Below are positions 35,440 to 47,784 of a DNA stretch of 64,000 nucleotides, one piece after another. Under the pieces are notes generated by a model, which worked only from the letters and a program-made list of their open reading frames with translations, was not told the DNA's origin and did no database searches. The stretch is taken from NCBI GenBank assembly GCA_022497155.1, contig MU385714.1, positions 62,001-126,000 of the forward strand, given 5' to 3'. The stretch comes from Whalleya microplaca (taxonomy: Eukaryota > Ascomycota > Sordariomycetes > Xylariales > Xylariaceae). Both the position numbers and the translations under genes were made by a program. The first letter of the stretch is position 1. Every line of letters begins with the position of its first letter.

Positions 35440-36434
35440 GATGGACGAGGAGAGAGACTAGGTAAGGGAGCTAATATTGAGTTTTGGGATAGCTTTCTCA
35501 TAAAAACGCCTTGTGACTTTGGTGCTTAAGCCGAGTGGTTTGTATTTATATAGCTTGATGGCCATCCGTCTTCTCACTATGATTCGGGTCCCACATATAA
35601 CGGAGCGGGCACGGAATACGAAGTTGTCCCATTCGGGAGAATCCCACCCGTCGAGGGCCGACATTGGTGCGCATAACGCAGCTGCGGGCTGGTTGATGGA
35701 CTTACTGGAACTAGTCGCGACGGCTCAGTAATGAGACGAACCCGTAACTATCGGACAGGTATAAGCTCTGTCAACATGTACATTACCCTCTCACCACTAT
35801 GTCTTACTGTCATTCTCTGGATTTCATGTTTCAGTCTTATCCGCGCCATGGAAGTTTGGACTGTTATCTCATCGCTCCAATACAGTAGAAGAGCCAAGAT
35901 CCGCTACATCATCCCATGTATAAACTATTCTCGCCGTTTTCCCGATACCGTATTGAAGGGCTAAAACGGCATTAATAGCTACTAATGATAGCGGCATACC
36001 ATACAGTCGTAAGCATGATAGGGGACATTGATTTAGGTACGAACTATAACAGTGAAGCTGGGGAATGCTTCTACAGTTATCATACAGTTCGCACTTTAGT
36101 CGATTCTAGCCCGTACCGTACTAAGCAACCCCCACAAACCATCCGCACCGTAAGGTAGCGCGCGCAGGTGAGGCGAGCTGAGTCTAGGATGTCCCGCGCG
36201 TCCGTGTCAGCCCCAACCTATCCCATCACATGCAAACGTAATGTATTGTGCATACGTACATAAAACCTAAGCGCTACCCGCCTATCTAGTCTCAGCCAGC
36301 AGCGGATGGGCATTTACATACATTTACGGGGGGGGCCACCAACACCACTCACTTACCTACAACGACTACAGTTTACTACATACTACTACCACCACCCACC
36401 ACCACCAACTGCATAGGACCCTCACCTCGGAACC
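35440..36434. other. Intergenic between divergent genes, about 1 kb
   Basis: Shared upstream region of the GH51 gene and the small conserved gene. It ends in a CCACCACC-rich leader just before 36435. No gene recognised. Confidence 0.45.
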
Positions 36435-37240
36435 ATGAACTACGGTCCCAGGACCACTGCCGCTGCTGCTGCTAGTGGCCAAGGAGGCGGAGGGATTGGA
36501 GGGGCGGACACTTTCACCCCCGAGATGCGAGATCGACAGGCGCGGGGCAAGGACCCCTACGAGTCGTCTGATAGCAGCGACTGGACTGGAGGACCACTTA
36601 GATATCAGGCCGGTGGGTATGTATATGTTTTCTACTCAATCATACTTTGTCCCATTGATTCTCACCGCGAGATCTCGCTTATACATTCATTCGCCCGTAA
36701 TTTCATGAAATCGGGATGAATCTGGAGGACCCTTTAAACCATGTATAACACATACATGCGCATATATATATACATCCATCTCCATGACACCTTGGCGCGT
36801 GGAGCTAACCAACCACCGCGCTTACCAGAGGCAAAGACGAGCCCTTCTCGATTCTCGAGCGTCGACGCATAGCCGCGCAGGTACTAGATAGCCCGGAGCT
36901 ATTGATGATGGCGGCGCAGCGGGACAACCAGGTGAGCTCCTCATTCATTCTTTCATCCCCATTCCCCTCCCTATCTTCCACCCCGCCCCCTTTCCTCGCA
37001 CCCACCCACTCACTCACATCCCCCCTCCCTCCTAACCCCTCGATCACCTCCCCCGACCAAACCAAACCACATCTAACCAAGGCACCCCAACCCCAGAGCA
37101 TACCCGCAACGCGCCTGCGGTACCAGCGCATGCTCTGCGGCTTCGCGGAGCCCCCTCCGGCTCCGACGCGCAAAAAATCGCACCCTGGCTATCCACGGGC
37201 AGGCAGCTCGGGTGGGCGGCGGAAGGAGTCCGGGCGGTGA
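36435..37240 (+). CDS. Conserved fungal small protein of unknown function
   Basis: Exons 36435-36616, 36829-36931 and 37097-37240 give 142 residues. The N-terminus is Ala/Gly-rich and low complexity. The conserved core is made by exons 2 and 3: DEPFSILERRRIAAQVLDSPELLMMAAQRDNQ, then SIPATRLRYQRMLCGF, a helical motif that recurs in uncharacterised Pezizomycotina proteins as far as I recall. The C-terminus is basic and Pro/Gly-rich. No signal peptide or membrane segment. Introns are long for this window (212 and 165 nt), but phases match and the joined frame is uninterrupted. I assign no function. Confidence 0.68.
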
Positions 37241-38012
37241 TGGGTTGATCCCGTCCCTATGTGCGGAGCGAGGCAAGACGAGGAGACGATGGTCGGGCTC
37301 CGTTTTCACTTCTAGGTGATTGGATTGATACCCCAGACACAGCGGCGAACAAGCAAGCAAAGCAAGCAAAGCCAGCAAGCCAGGTAAAAAGCTATCAGTG
37401 CTTCGGTGACTGGCTGGCCGTCTGCTTACCTATTTTTCTCATCTATCTTAAGACTGGGGTCCCCACGGCGGTTAATACAGGATTTGCTTCTTGCAAGCAA
37501 GTATTGGGATAAACACACACACACAACACACACAATCATTCGGATTTACGGAGTCAAACGGAAATGCTCACGCACATTCATCACAAAGCGGGCATCGGTT
37601 GTGGGCTTTAAGTGTGTCATCTTTTTTCTTTCTTTCATCATCATCATCATATAGAACAGTAATTAATACTACTTTGAGTACGCCGCTGCTCTGCGGGAAA
37701 AAGGTCCCAATAAGCAGTTACCTGAACTCCTGCCTAATGCAAGCAAGCAAGCAAGCCTAGCTACATCTGTTGGTTACACCTATGTTATGCGACCCTCTTT
37801 AGCTTCGTTATGCCACGGGGTGTTATACATAGATGGACCATGTATGATACCCAAAAACAAAGAATCCCTCCAGTCCGTGATCATAATGACCATATGCATT
37901 CCCATAGCCTCAAACACCCCGGGCGCCAGTAGTATGACAGTCATGATTATTTTGAATCCCCCCACGCTCCCTACTTCTCTACATTCCCAGATGCCAGCCC
38001 AGGTTCTTTAGA
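37241..38012. other. Intergenic between convergent genes
   Basis: Holds several simple repeats: AAGCAAGC strings near 37348-37380 and 37738-37756, a CA run near 37514-37540 and a TCATCA run near 37635-37650. No gene recognised. Confidence 0.5.
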
Positions 38013-40412
38013 TCATGCGTACCGTGTCGAGGGAGCCCTCGGCCTCCATTCGTCTGACCAGGGTTGCTGTTGTTCTCGTTGCCTTCGGGCACTGCGATTA
38101 CCCGTGCCCCGAGCTGTGGCAGCTGGGCGTGTAACCGGATTAGCCACGAATGCACCCCCGTTGCCACCAACCCAACTAGTATTAGGTGGCATTGTCTTCT
38201 CCAACTGTCTCCTCCGTCTTCTACGTCGGCAGGATGCAATGATGCAAGAGCATAAGCCCAAGACGATAAGACCACCCACGGCTGATGCTACAGGAATGAC
38301 GATGTTCTTATTATCAGAGATCCAACTTCCAACTTGATCAGTGAAACTGGACCCCTGACACTGCCCATTGGTACAGTGGCCTCCGCCTTCACAGGGAGTA
38401 CCGTCCAGGAAGTACTGCTGCATGTCGTAGCACCCGTTCGGTCCGAGCCGAGAAGAGGCGCATCGCAAAAGACACGTCTGTGAATCACAGGCTCTAGTGT
38501 CGTTGTTGTTTGTCAGGGAACCCACGAGCGTGGAACATTGCAGATCGCGGGAAGTACATTGGCCGGAAGCGCATGTCAGGCCAGCACCGGAAGCGCCGCA
38601 AGCTTGTCCGTCCGGTGTCTTCACATCCGCTGGACAACTCGCCGAAGTACCGCTGCAAGTTTCTTGTTGGTCACAAGCACTGGTGCTAGCTCGGCAAACA
38701 AATCCCGATGGTCTGAACTGGCATTGCTCTGTACAGCAGTCTTCGTTCGACGGGTCGCAGACGGCGTTGTTCTTGAACTTACAGGTACTAGCATCGCAGC
38801 AAGTATTGTTTTTGCAACCATCTGTACCACCGCAGTCGCACTCCTCTCCGGCTTCGACGATACCATTGCCGCATTGGCTCCCCGAAATAGTGACGACGTT
38901 TTTATTGTTTGATAGACACGCCGTGTTGACGCTGTTCCGTCCCATGGCAGAACATATGTTACCGATGGTGCAAGGCGAGAACTGGGTAATGCCCGGTTGA
39001 CTAGAAGGGTTCATAATGTAGCCGCCATCAGCATCGCATGTCGAAGCGCTGAGTGGGCAACACTTTTGCATGGATGATGTGCCGTCTGAACATGTTCCGG
39101 ATGTACAGTCATGGAAAGCACCGAATGTATGTCCACTTTCATGAGCGAAGACCTGCCACTCAGTCGAAGTTCGGACAACAACATTAGCTCCGGCAATTGT
39201 TTCGTTGCCTCCGCTCGAGCCATCACCTTGAGCTCCTGAACCCTGAGAACACACCTGTCCAAGCCACGCTAATCCTACGGCGGCGTCGGTATTACATGTA
39301 CTCAGCAACGTCCAATACGCATTAGAATCATTAAACTGCCCCCTCCACGCGGAAAACAGATTGAGGCGATTCGAAATTGTGACGCTATTACTGCAGGGTT
39401 GATTCCATTGAGCATTTTCTGATGGAGTTCCTGGGCATTTAGAATCGCTGATGGTTAAATTCCGGATTCCTAGGGTGATGTTGAATGTACTCTCGTACAG
39501 CGCCGAGGCCGAGCTGACAGTCTGGATGATGTGGGATCGAACATCGCTGTTAGAGCTGAATTGTGCCGTATATGTGCAGTCCGTAGCAATTCCCACCAGT
39601 GCGACCTTGCGGGTGGTGGGACAACCTTGAGTAGACCCAATGCTTTGGGCAAGATTGACACCGGCACCATTTCCACCAGTAGTCCCATCAATCTGTCGAC
39701 CAAAGAGTCCGTTTGTGTCCACTGCCGACAAATCACGTAAATCCAAACCACTGTGGACCGGATGTTTGTCTTCGTTGTTGAAATCTAGCATATCAGATGA
39801 GCATGTGCTTTCATCAAGCCCGCGTTTCAATTCCGAAACGTCGTATGGATCTGGTAGAACATCTGAATCCCTCCAGACGACCATATACTCCTCCTCGTCT
39901 TCAAGTGCAGCTGGATCATCTTCGTGTTGAGTGCGCCTGTAATTGGAACTGGTCTGAACGTGATGGTGGTTACCGTTGACGCGAAATGTACCCTCAAATA
40001 GCGGCATTGGACCATCCTGGTGAACCGTTATCCTCGCCCACCCCGAATTGATCCATTCCGAATGCTCCCGCCGTTGAAGGAATGCATGACCCTTGAAGAC
40101 CCTATGCTCGGTTCTCTCTATTTTCTCCTCGTGTCGGATAGATCCGTCGGGATGGAGATACTGCACGCTTGCGGCGTCTGAGATGACATCATGATTGGGC
40201 TCCAGCGATATTCGAACCTGTTCCCTCTCCTCGTGAAGAAAGAATGTGAGGTCAAATGAGGAATAGGCGTGAACTCGATTCGAGGGAGTATGTATTAAGG
40301 GATTATCAATTCGACTAATGTAGTTTAATGGATTTCTTTTTACCGAATGCGCCTCCGAGGAACGCGACCATATGGATAGAACTGCGGCCGTAGCTTTGAG
40401 AAAGCCGCGCAT
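38013..40412 (-). CDS. ADAM-family membrane metalloprotease
   Basis: A single exon of 799 residues. The start at 40412 gives a secretory signal peptide (MRGFLKATAAVLSIWSRSSEA); no earlier ATG lies in frame. Order of parts: prodomain to about 260, reprolysin-type catalytic domain about 260-500 with the zinc motif HESGHTFGAFHD (H424, E425, H428, H434) and a downstream Met-turn region, disintegrin domain from about 510 (CGNGIVEAGEECDCGG), a Cys-rich region to about 690, one transmembrane helix about 701-725 (IPVASAVGGLIVLGLCSCI) and a short basic cytosolic tail. This matches ADM-A/ADM-B proteins of aspergilli and animal ADAMs. Fungal members are thought to shed or process surface proteins, but natural substrates are unknown. 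It is one of the few long intronless genes in the window. Confidence 0.93.
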   Translation of the reverse strand: MRGFLKATAAVLSIWSRSSEAHSVKRNPLNYISRIDNPLIHTPSNRVHAYSSFDLTFFLHEEREQVRISLEPNHDVISDAASVQYLHPDGSIRHEEKIERTEHRVFKGHAFLQRREHSEWINSGWARITVHQDGPMPLFEGTFRVNGNHHHVQTSSNYRRTQHEDDPAALEDEEEYMVVWRDSDVLPDPYDVSELKRGLDESTCSSDMLDFNNEDKHPVHSGLDLRDLSAVDTNGLFGRQIDGTTGGNGAGVNLAQSIGSTQGCPTTRKVALVGIATDCTYTAQFSSNSDVRSHIIQTVSSASALYESTFNITLGIRNLTISDSKCPGTPSENAQWNQPCSNSVTISNRLNLFSAWRGQFNDSNAYWTLLSTCNTDAAVGLAWLGQVCSQGSGAQGDGSSGGNETIAGANVVVRTSTEWQVFAHESGHTFGAFHDCTSGTCSDGTSSMQKCCPLSASTCDADGGYIMNPSSQPGITQFSPCTIGNICSAMGRNSVNTACLSNNKNVVTISGSQCGNGIVEAGEECDCGGTDGCKNNTCCDASTCKFKNNAVCDPSNEDCCTEQCQFRPSGFVCRASTSACDQQETCSGTSASCPADVKTPDGQACGASGAGLTCASGQCTSRDLQCSTLVGSLTNNNDTRACDSQTCLLRCASSRLGPNGCYDMQQYFLDGTPCEGGGHCTNGQCQGSSFTDQVGSWISDNKNIVIPVASAVGGLIVLGLCSCIIASCRRRRRRRQLEKTMPPNTSWVGGNGGAFVANPVTRPAATARGTGNRSARRQREQQQPWSDEWRPRAPSTRYA

Positions 40413-42562
40413 GTTCAGAAAGGTGAAGTCCTGCTCTGAGGACAACGCTGTGATTTCAGAACCTCATGCGATAACACGATTCGGACGATTATCATCTAAT
40501 AAGAGCCTGGATTTTGAAAAGTGACGAGCTATTGCGGTTGGAAACTTGAATTGGAAAGTAAGCAGTGGTAGGACTTATTTACTGGCTTTCCAACCCGAAG
40601 GGATTCGAAGGGAATTATGCAGGGCGCTGTAATAACAGCCTCTAAATAGCGTATATATACGAAACGAGACTGAGCGATTCGGGTGTTATTTATGGGCGGG
40701 GCTTAGATTTGAAGGCCAGTTGAGGGGAGAGGCGCTCCAGAGACTATACGTTGTATGATAATCAGGTTCGAGGTCCAGCCCTTTGCTCTCGGTGTTGCTG
40801 CCGACGAAGAATAGGCTATCCTGATAAGTAGGATGGATAACTGGAAAATGACTTGGTAGAGCGAAAGACTGGTTTTGAGCAATGAGACGAAGACTAGAAC
40901 AGAAACAGGCAATGAGAATGATTCGGCTGCAAAAGAGTGAACCGTCGTGGTGGCTGCGCCGACTTTGGTGGGAGGGAGATGCGAGGATATGCGAGGATAT
41001 GGGAACGGCAAATGGGCGAAGATGAAGGTTGGTTACCTTAGGACCTTAGGGCCTTAAGGTAGTGGGCAAATCGTGTGTGTGGTAGGACGGTACGACGGCA
41101 GCTGGGCAGGCGCCAGGGTAAACCGAACGCATACGGTGCTCAGGTGGAGTATAGCGCACTAGGTATGCGCTTGCGCCTGCGCCTGAAGGTTAAAACCGGG
41201 GAACCCGTAGCTAAGTACCTAGGTAGTTCTTCGGTCTTGCTGCTTGCTGTCTTGCAACTTGCTTCCAGGTTATCACAACTTGGAAGTATGCTTAATAGGG
41301 GTGGCACATACAGTGGTACATACGGTGTATAGTAAGCCTTGTTGTGTAACGATGTTGAAGGGCTTACATGCAGGCTGGTAGGTCAATTAATCTAGAACTC
41401 GCAGGTTCTCTCTACAACTGTTGCACAGGTTGACTGACAGACAGACAAGATGACGGGCCAAAAGATGTGAGGGTTGCAGAGCCGAGCCTTGCTCGGCACA
41501 GCAGTTCCGGGAACCAGTTTCGATACATCTTTGATTGTAACGGTCGGAGCATTGGTAAGGGGGCGTGTGCGGGTAAGGTATCGCACAATGTAGAAACGAT
41601 CAGACGAACAAGCCCTTCAGAGCCCTTGGACAGCCCTTGGAAACTCGTGGGTCGCGTGTCCCAAGCTTCTTGTCTTGTTTCAGCACGTTATACTCTCTTA
41701 GTTTACTTCGTATCAAACTGAAAAAAGACAGCTAACAAGCTTAGTATGCCTTAATATCTGGACAAGTGCTCTGATTTACACTGTTTCCGCACTAGAGGAG
41801 AGACGGTACCTAGATAGTAAGCAGGACAGATGTCTATGGCATATGTCTAGTTGATTTTGCCAAGCCACCTCTGGGTGCTACTATTCTGCGTGTGATGCAC
41901 ATGACGCGTTGGCTGCATATTCCTTGCTGATCAGTCATGTCGTGATGTTCTTGCAAATACACAGTACATATATATGTAGGTCAATGTTTTTGATACCCAC
42001 CTGGACTGAAAATGGCGTCGACTATATCTTTCCCCAAGAACTACTCGAAGGAGAGCCGGTCGACGCTATTGTTCTAGACAAGTAAAGGAACATGCTCTGT
42101 CACATATGCCCAAAAACTTGCTGCGCCACTAGACTATAAGTCTTGGCATTCCAATTCTAATGTGCTTACATAGCATATGATCTGACAAGCAAATGGTGGA
42201 CGACAATCGGTCGTGGGTGGCCGTGTCAACCGGTTCTTATTAATAAGACCAAAGTGAGTCTGCCCTCATAATGGAGCTAACAACTAGGTATAAAGATATG
42301 GACTGGTATATCCTCAAGTGGTGTTATGTCCATGCCAAGGTCCGCCAAGGCCGTTTACACTAGTCAAACGGAAGGCTCGGGTTCTACTTCAGCTCGGTCT
42401 TGTACAGCCAGAGCCGAGATGTGAACGAGGATGTAGACACGAATTGAATTTCGAAGGCGCCATGTCACAAGCAAGATCCTACACACTTCCTAGTCTCTTC
42501 AAATTTCCCCCAATGGAATGGTATCAGAAGCTCGTTAAAACAAATCAAATCAGCCTTGTCCA
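40413..42562. other. Intergenic, 2.15 kb
   Basis: Upstream region of the ADAM gene and 3' flank of the acetyl-CoA synthetase gene. It contains a GTACCTAGGTA palindromic element at 41215-41225. No coding frame has recognisable family features. Confidence 0.45.
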
Positions 42563-44922
42563 CTACTTCTTCCGGGCCTCGTGGACAACTGCGATAATCT
42601 TGTCGACCACGGAGGGGTCGGATAACTGTGAGACACTTAGCATGAGTAATCAACCCTAAAAAAGGACCGGAACAACTTACAGTCGTCGTGTCGCCAAGCT
42701 GGTCCTCTTCTCCAGCCAGGATCTTTCTTAAGATACGCCGCATAATTTTACCACTTCTTGTCTTGGGCAAGTCGGGCACAATGAATACTGCCTTCGGTGC
42801 GGCAAAGGGACCGATGCTCTTTCGCACTTGCAGGATGAATTCCTTTCTCAAAGCATCCGACGCCTCGCTGCCATCCTTGATGGCTACGAACGCGTTGACA
42901 GCTTGTCCGGTCAATTCGTCCGTAACACCGACTACGGCGGCCTCAGCCACAGCATGGTGCTCGATGAGAGCAGCCTCGATTTCTGCAGTCGACAGACGGT
43001 GACCGCTGACGTTGACAACATCGTCCACTCGTCCCCGGATCCAGTAGAAACCTTCGTGGTCACGGCCAGCTCCGTCACCAGTAAACTGTAATGGTTTAGT
43101 ATGGTGCTCGTATAGTATAAGCTAATGGTAGGGTGCTTACGTAGTAGCCTGGATATACATTCAGGTACGTATCCATGTATCTCTTGTGTGCACCCCAGAC
43201 TGTACGGGCCATGCTAGGCCATGGCTGTTTGAAGGTTAACACGCCCTCCACGTCGTTGCCGTGAATCTCTTCACCAGAAACAGGGTCGATAATGGCAGGC
43301 TCGATGCCAAAGAAAGGCAGAGAGGCACTACCTGGCTTGGTTGGTGTAACTCCAGCCAATGGCGTGATTACGTTCGACCCAGTCTCAGTTTGCCAATAAG
43401 TCTGATCCGTTAGTACACGCCACTTCAAAAAAGGATAATCACGTGTAAACTTACATCGACAACGTGCGACTCTTCCCGGCCGACAACTTCGAAGTACCAC
43501 TTCCATATCTCTGCTGCAATGGGTTCGCCGACCGAGCCGAGGACTCTTAGCTTCGGCATCTTGGCTTTGACGAAATCATCACCAGCACGTTTTAGCAACC
43601 TCAAAGCCGTCGGGGCCACATAGAATTGTGTAACACCCTGCTTGTCAATGATATCCCAATATCGCGAGAAATTCGGGTAAGCTGGAGTACCCTCGAAGAC
43701 TACCGTCGAGATACCAAGGAGGAGAGGCGCATAAACGACATATGTATGACCAGTAATCCAGCCAACATCTCCACCGCAGAAATATCGATCTCCGTCGTGG
43801 ATATCGAAAACGTATTTCCCAGTCAGCGCAGCACCAAGAAGGTATCCAGCAGTGGTGTGCATAACACCCTTTGGTTTACCAGTAGAACCGGAGGTATAGA
43901 GTAAGAATAATGGGTCCTCGGCGTTCATGACTTCAGGGGCGATATACGACGGCCATTTCTCGACTTCCTCGTGCCACCATATATCGCGGCCGGGCGTCCA
44001 GGGCACGTCGGCACCGGTACGCTTATACACTAACACGCCAGTCACATCGGGGCATTGCTTGAGCGCATCGTCCACGATCTTTTTGGTGCCAATTAGCTTC
44101 CCTCCTCGCTTGCCCTCATCCGTAGTAATGACCACTTTAGATTGAGCATCGATGACACGGTCACGTAAAGAATCGGCCGAGAAACCAGCAAATATGACGG
44201 AGTGAATAGCACCGATACGTATAATGGCGAGGAAAGCTATAATAGCTTCTGGAATCATAGGCAGGTAAATGGCGACGGTATCACCCTTCCGGACGCCCAT
44301 CCTTTTCAGGACATAGGCGACCCGGCTGACCTCACGGAGGAGCTCGCCATAGGTTAGGTTTCGGCCCTCGTTCGGCTCATCAGCCTCGTAGATGATTGCG
44401 ACCTTGTTCGGGTCCTTTATGGCATGTCGGTCGACGAGATTGTAGGCAGCATTGAGTTGACCCTCAACAAACCAAGCAACATCACCATTAGCTAAAGAAC
44501 CAGTACGAACGGTCTCGAAGTCTCGCTGCCAAGAAAGGAGCTCTCTAGCCTTTGTGCCAAAGAACTTTTCGGGTTCCGTTATAGACTCTTTGTACATCCG
44601 TTGGTATTCTTCCAGACCTAGTGGGATTCAGTCAGAGAAGCCTCTCGTAATACAATCGTTATATATCTAAACTTACCGCTAATGTGAGGTTTGCTGGGAT
44701 GTTCTAGATTCAGGTTAGTTGCAGCTCTCATGCCCCGGTCAAGGGTCTCTCTTTAGCGTGAATCCTTACTCTCAAGCATTTTCTGTGGAGGGTCTGTTTA
44801 GGTTTGGTTAGCATGCTATGAACGCTGCAACTCCTCCCGCTCATATGGCAATCGGTTATCTTACGGAAAGTATCGACCAGATGGGCCTCCGCGACCACCG
44901 GGGTCTTGCCTTTGTCACCCAT
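42563..44922 (-). CDS. facA: Acetyl-CoA synthetase
   Basis: Seven exons in transcript order: 44865-44922, 44770-44793, 44677-44703, 43455-44617, 43141-43401, 42681-43085 and 42563-42625, giving 666 residues. Exons 2 and 3 are 24 and 27 nt; together they make [18 protein letters not shown], matching the N-terminus of FacA. AMP-forming enzyme motifs: [20 protein letters not shown] (P-loop), [58 protein letters not shown] and the catalytic lysine K624 in [14 protein letters not shown]. The enzyme makes acetyl-CoA from acetate, CoA and ATP and is needed for growth on acetate and for acetyl-CoA supply. A GCGGGG at 44954-44959, close upstream of the start, fits a CreA site but is weak evidence. Confidence 0.96.
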
Positions 44923-46801
44923 GATGGCGGGGTTGTTGTTTCTTGCTGACGTTGCGGGGTGCGGATTTAAAGGTATCTAAGATAGTCGCGGGTTGTAAGA
45001 ATTGAAGCTTTGGACTTGGAGCAATTAATTCGGTTCCAGCTAGATGTAAAGGCAACCAACTAGCTACAGCTTCGATCGAGCTTGGACAAAGGGTGAGGAT
45101 AAAAGGAGGGAAGAGAATTTGAACGCGACAGACAGGGTGATAGATGGCGTGAGGACAAGGCGGTTTTTGTATTACGGCAAAATAATAAAAATGATGGGAG
45201 AAATGGAGGCTAGTCCAGGGCCATTACGTCCATTGCATGGCGGCGTGCAGGCTGCCTTTATGAGGTACCCTGAACGGTATTCCGTAGCTGCCATTGCCTA
45301 GGTCATCCATAGTACTACGGTTGGTGGTCGTAATAGTAATTACAAACTACCTTGGTAGCCCTAGTCCAGCGCTGGACCTCATTGGGGATCGGCCCGGGGG
45401 GTCAGTTGAGCGCAAGTGGGGCGCACCCTTGTTCCGCTCGACCGTCAATCGTCGCTTCACCCCCGGCCTTTCTTCCATTCTAGACCCTGGAATACATACA
45501 TGCGTAATCCCTCGAGTCAAGATCTCGGATTGGAAGTCATCTTAGGCTTGTTTATCAGTCTAACGAACGCCGCAGCGACGTGTGCGCGTACTTGTGCAGC
45601 TTGCTCAGGCCGCCTCGTTGTTGACTGAGGAGCTGGGCATATGTAGTAATCATGAGACTATTAGGTGGATGTAACTAGATAGCTCCGGACCTAGGAGCCC
45701 CGAGAACGGCAAGTTTCCAGTCACCAGTGAAGTCAGACTTATTAGTCAGGCCCACTATATATTTGGAGGGACTCCGGGGAAGAATTATAGGGAATTTGTT
45801 GGGCTGAGGGATGTTGTTGATACACTTAAAAGGAACAACCACCAGCAAGCGAAAGAGTCTCATGCAACCCAGCTTTAGCGATGCCCGGCGCCTGGATACT
45901 GAAGGTGTGAAACGATATCTCTATCTACCACCTACCTATGCATGTCAGTATATGTATCTGCATTGGTGTAATCGTGCCATGCTTCGAGTCGGCTAGTTCC
46001 AGAAAGGGAGACACACTCAACACAACACTCACAGACCGACGGTAAAGCAGGCGACATGATTGGCGGGTGGCCGACCTGCTTCTCTCCGGACTGAGTGATG
46101 AAGGGCTGGCCGATGTAACCAGCGCAAGGAACCATACCCTAAACGTGCCTCCATAGCACAAGCACTAAACCAACAATAGCGCTGTCCTCAGTTCCTGCAA
46201 TGCTGTAACCCCCAAACCTCCACCTGCCACCTCTGCCCCTCAACCTAATCCCCGCATTCTGGAACCCTGGCCGCCAAGCCGAATACATCATCGCCTCCCC
46301 CGTAGCTCCGTGGCCTCGTGCCAATTGCCAGGATGTATTTTCAGCCCAGGCTCGCGCTTGTATGTCATCTAGTGCTATCTATGCAAGTATCTGGCAATGA
46401 TAGCCTGTCACACTGCTCCTAGAACGGTTCTGGTCAACCCTCCCCCCTATGGTCAGCGTTCAGGGATGTCGATATCGTCTCACTTGCCAAGCTCCGATTC
46501 CATTCACCCTTGATATTGCGGGGAAAGACCGCTGCGTCCGCTCTCAGCCATACGCGTTGCTTGTCTTGGTCAGGGTGTTCTCTTGGCATCGAAATCCTTC
46601 AACAACATCGCCTGATTTGTTATCCCGGGGGGAAAGATGAAGAACCGTGGGAAATCGATAGTTATAAGTCGGCATGTTATAATTGAGGCTCTCCCAAGAC
46701 ATATATGACGACGATAGCGACCCTGATGATGTTGACTTTCCCCCCTACCTCAGGTAGCCGAGAAAGGACCTCCGCCCTATGGTAAGTGCTGCTATGCACG
46801 T

Positions 46802-46816
46802 TGACCCGAAGGGTCA
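46802..46816. repeat. Short perfect hairpin TGACCC-GAA-GGGTCA
   Basis: Six-base perfect arms around a three-base loop. It is close to a larger inverted repeat (46863-46962) and could be part of one RNA structure or simply chance. Confidence 0.5.
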
Positions 46817-46862
46817 CCCCCCACTAGGTATTGAGCTGCTACCTTGGGATCTCTGCGGCACT

Positions 46863-46962
46863 CGGTTACTCGACCATGCCCATTACCGAAATTATGGCCC
46901 AGGCGTATGGAAACGGGACGAATTAAAGAAAAGATTAGGGAGTTGAGGTGGTCGAGTAACCG
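46863..46962. repeat. 14-bp perfect inverted repeat with 72-bp spacer
   Basis: CGGTTACTCGACCA at 46863-46876 is exactly reverse-complemented at 46949-46962. No coding frame explains it. It could form a long-loop stem in RNA; no tRNA or known RNA family was recognised. Confidence 0.6.
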
Positions 46963-47784
46963 CTTCGCCGGATCCATATAATGTTAAATACACGCCAACC
47001 TACCTAAAACCTACCCAAACCTCCCTTTGCGGGGAGCACCAACTACGTAGTAGTTTATATAACTCTTTTGCCGATAGGGCCATTCAACCGGGGTAACAAC
47101 CTGAGCGATTTATTTCGTGATTTCCATAACCGCAGAGATAAGACATCGGAGACACCAAAGCTGAATCGTTAGAACGAATAAAGTTATGGCATAAGTAAGC
47201 TACCGACGTCAGTTTCACGAGTTACCATTCATCTAGAAATTATTCTTTATCAGTGCCATTTCGATCTTGGCTCGGGAAAAGCATTACTTATCCAAGTTAT
47301 TCCGTCATCCCGAAGTGCGATGCCCATAACCAAGCCTTCATAAGCTATCATATCACAGTACTACAGCGTCGTAGTGAAGGTAAGGTCACCAATCACTAGC
47401 TCGCGAAATCAGAGGAGATAGCTGTTACACCTTATCGATAGTCCCGGACGACGGGCTCAACTACATGTGGCGGCTAGGCTAGAAGATTATAAGACAGGCT
47501 GCGAAAGAGGTAAGAAACGACTTGGAGCTAACAGCGGTAGGCGCAAATAGATCAAGGAATACCGACCACATACTGTCTCACAATGTTCACAAAAGTACAT
47601 TTGTACAGTAGACAGGCTAATGAAGCACACCATCAAGTTGGGATGTGATGAAATCACATTTCATAATTCAACCAGCAAAAAATATCATTGCCATGAATTA
47701 CAAGTGAGCATCACATCTAAGCCCAGCTATTGCCCCATGAACTCCAACCCCAAAAGCTTTCCCCCTATGTGCCAGTAAGCCCAT

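Larger units (their letters stand above)
44923..47784. other. Intergenic, 2.9 kb
   Basis: Contains the promoter of the acetyl-CoA synthetase gene and a long unassigned tract. Hairpin-forming inverted repeats lie at 46802-46816 and 46863-46962. ACTACGTAGT occurs at 47042-47051. Frames above 60 codons show no family features. Confidence 0.45.
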
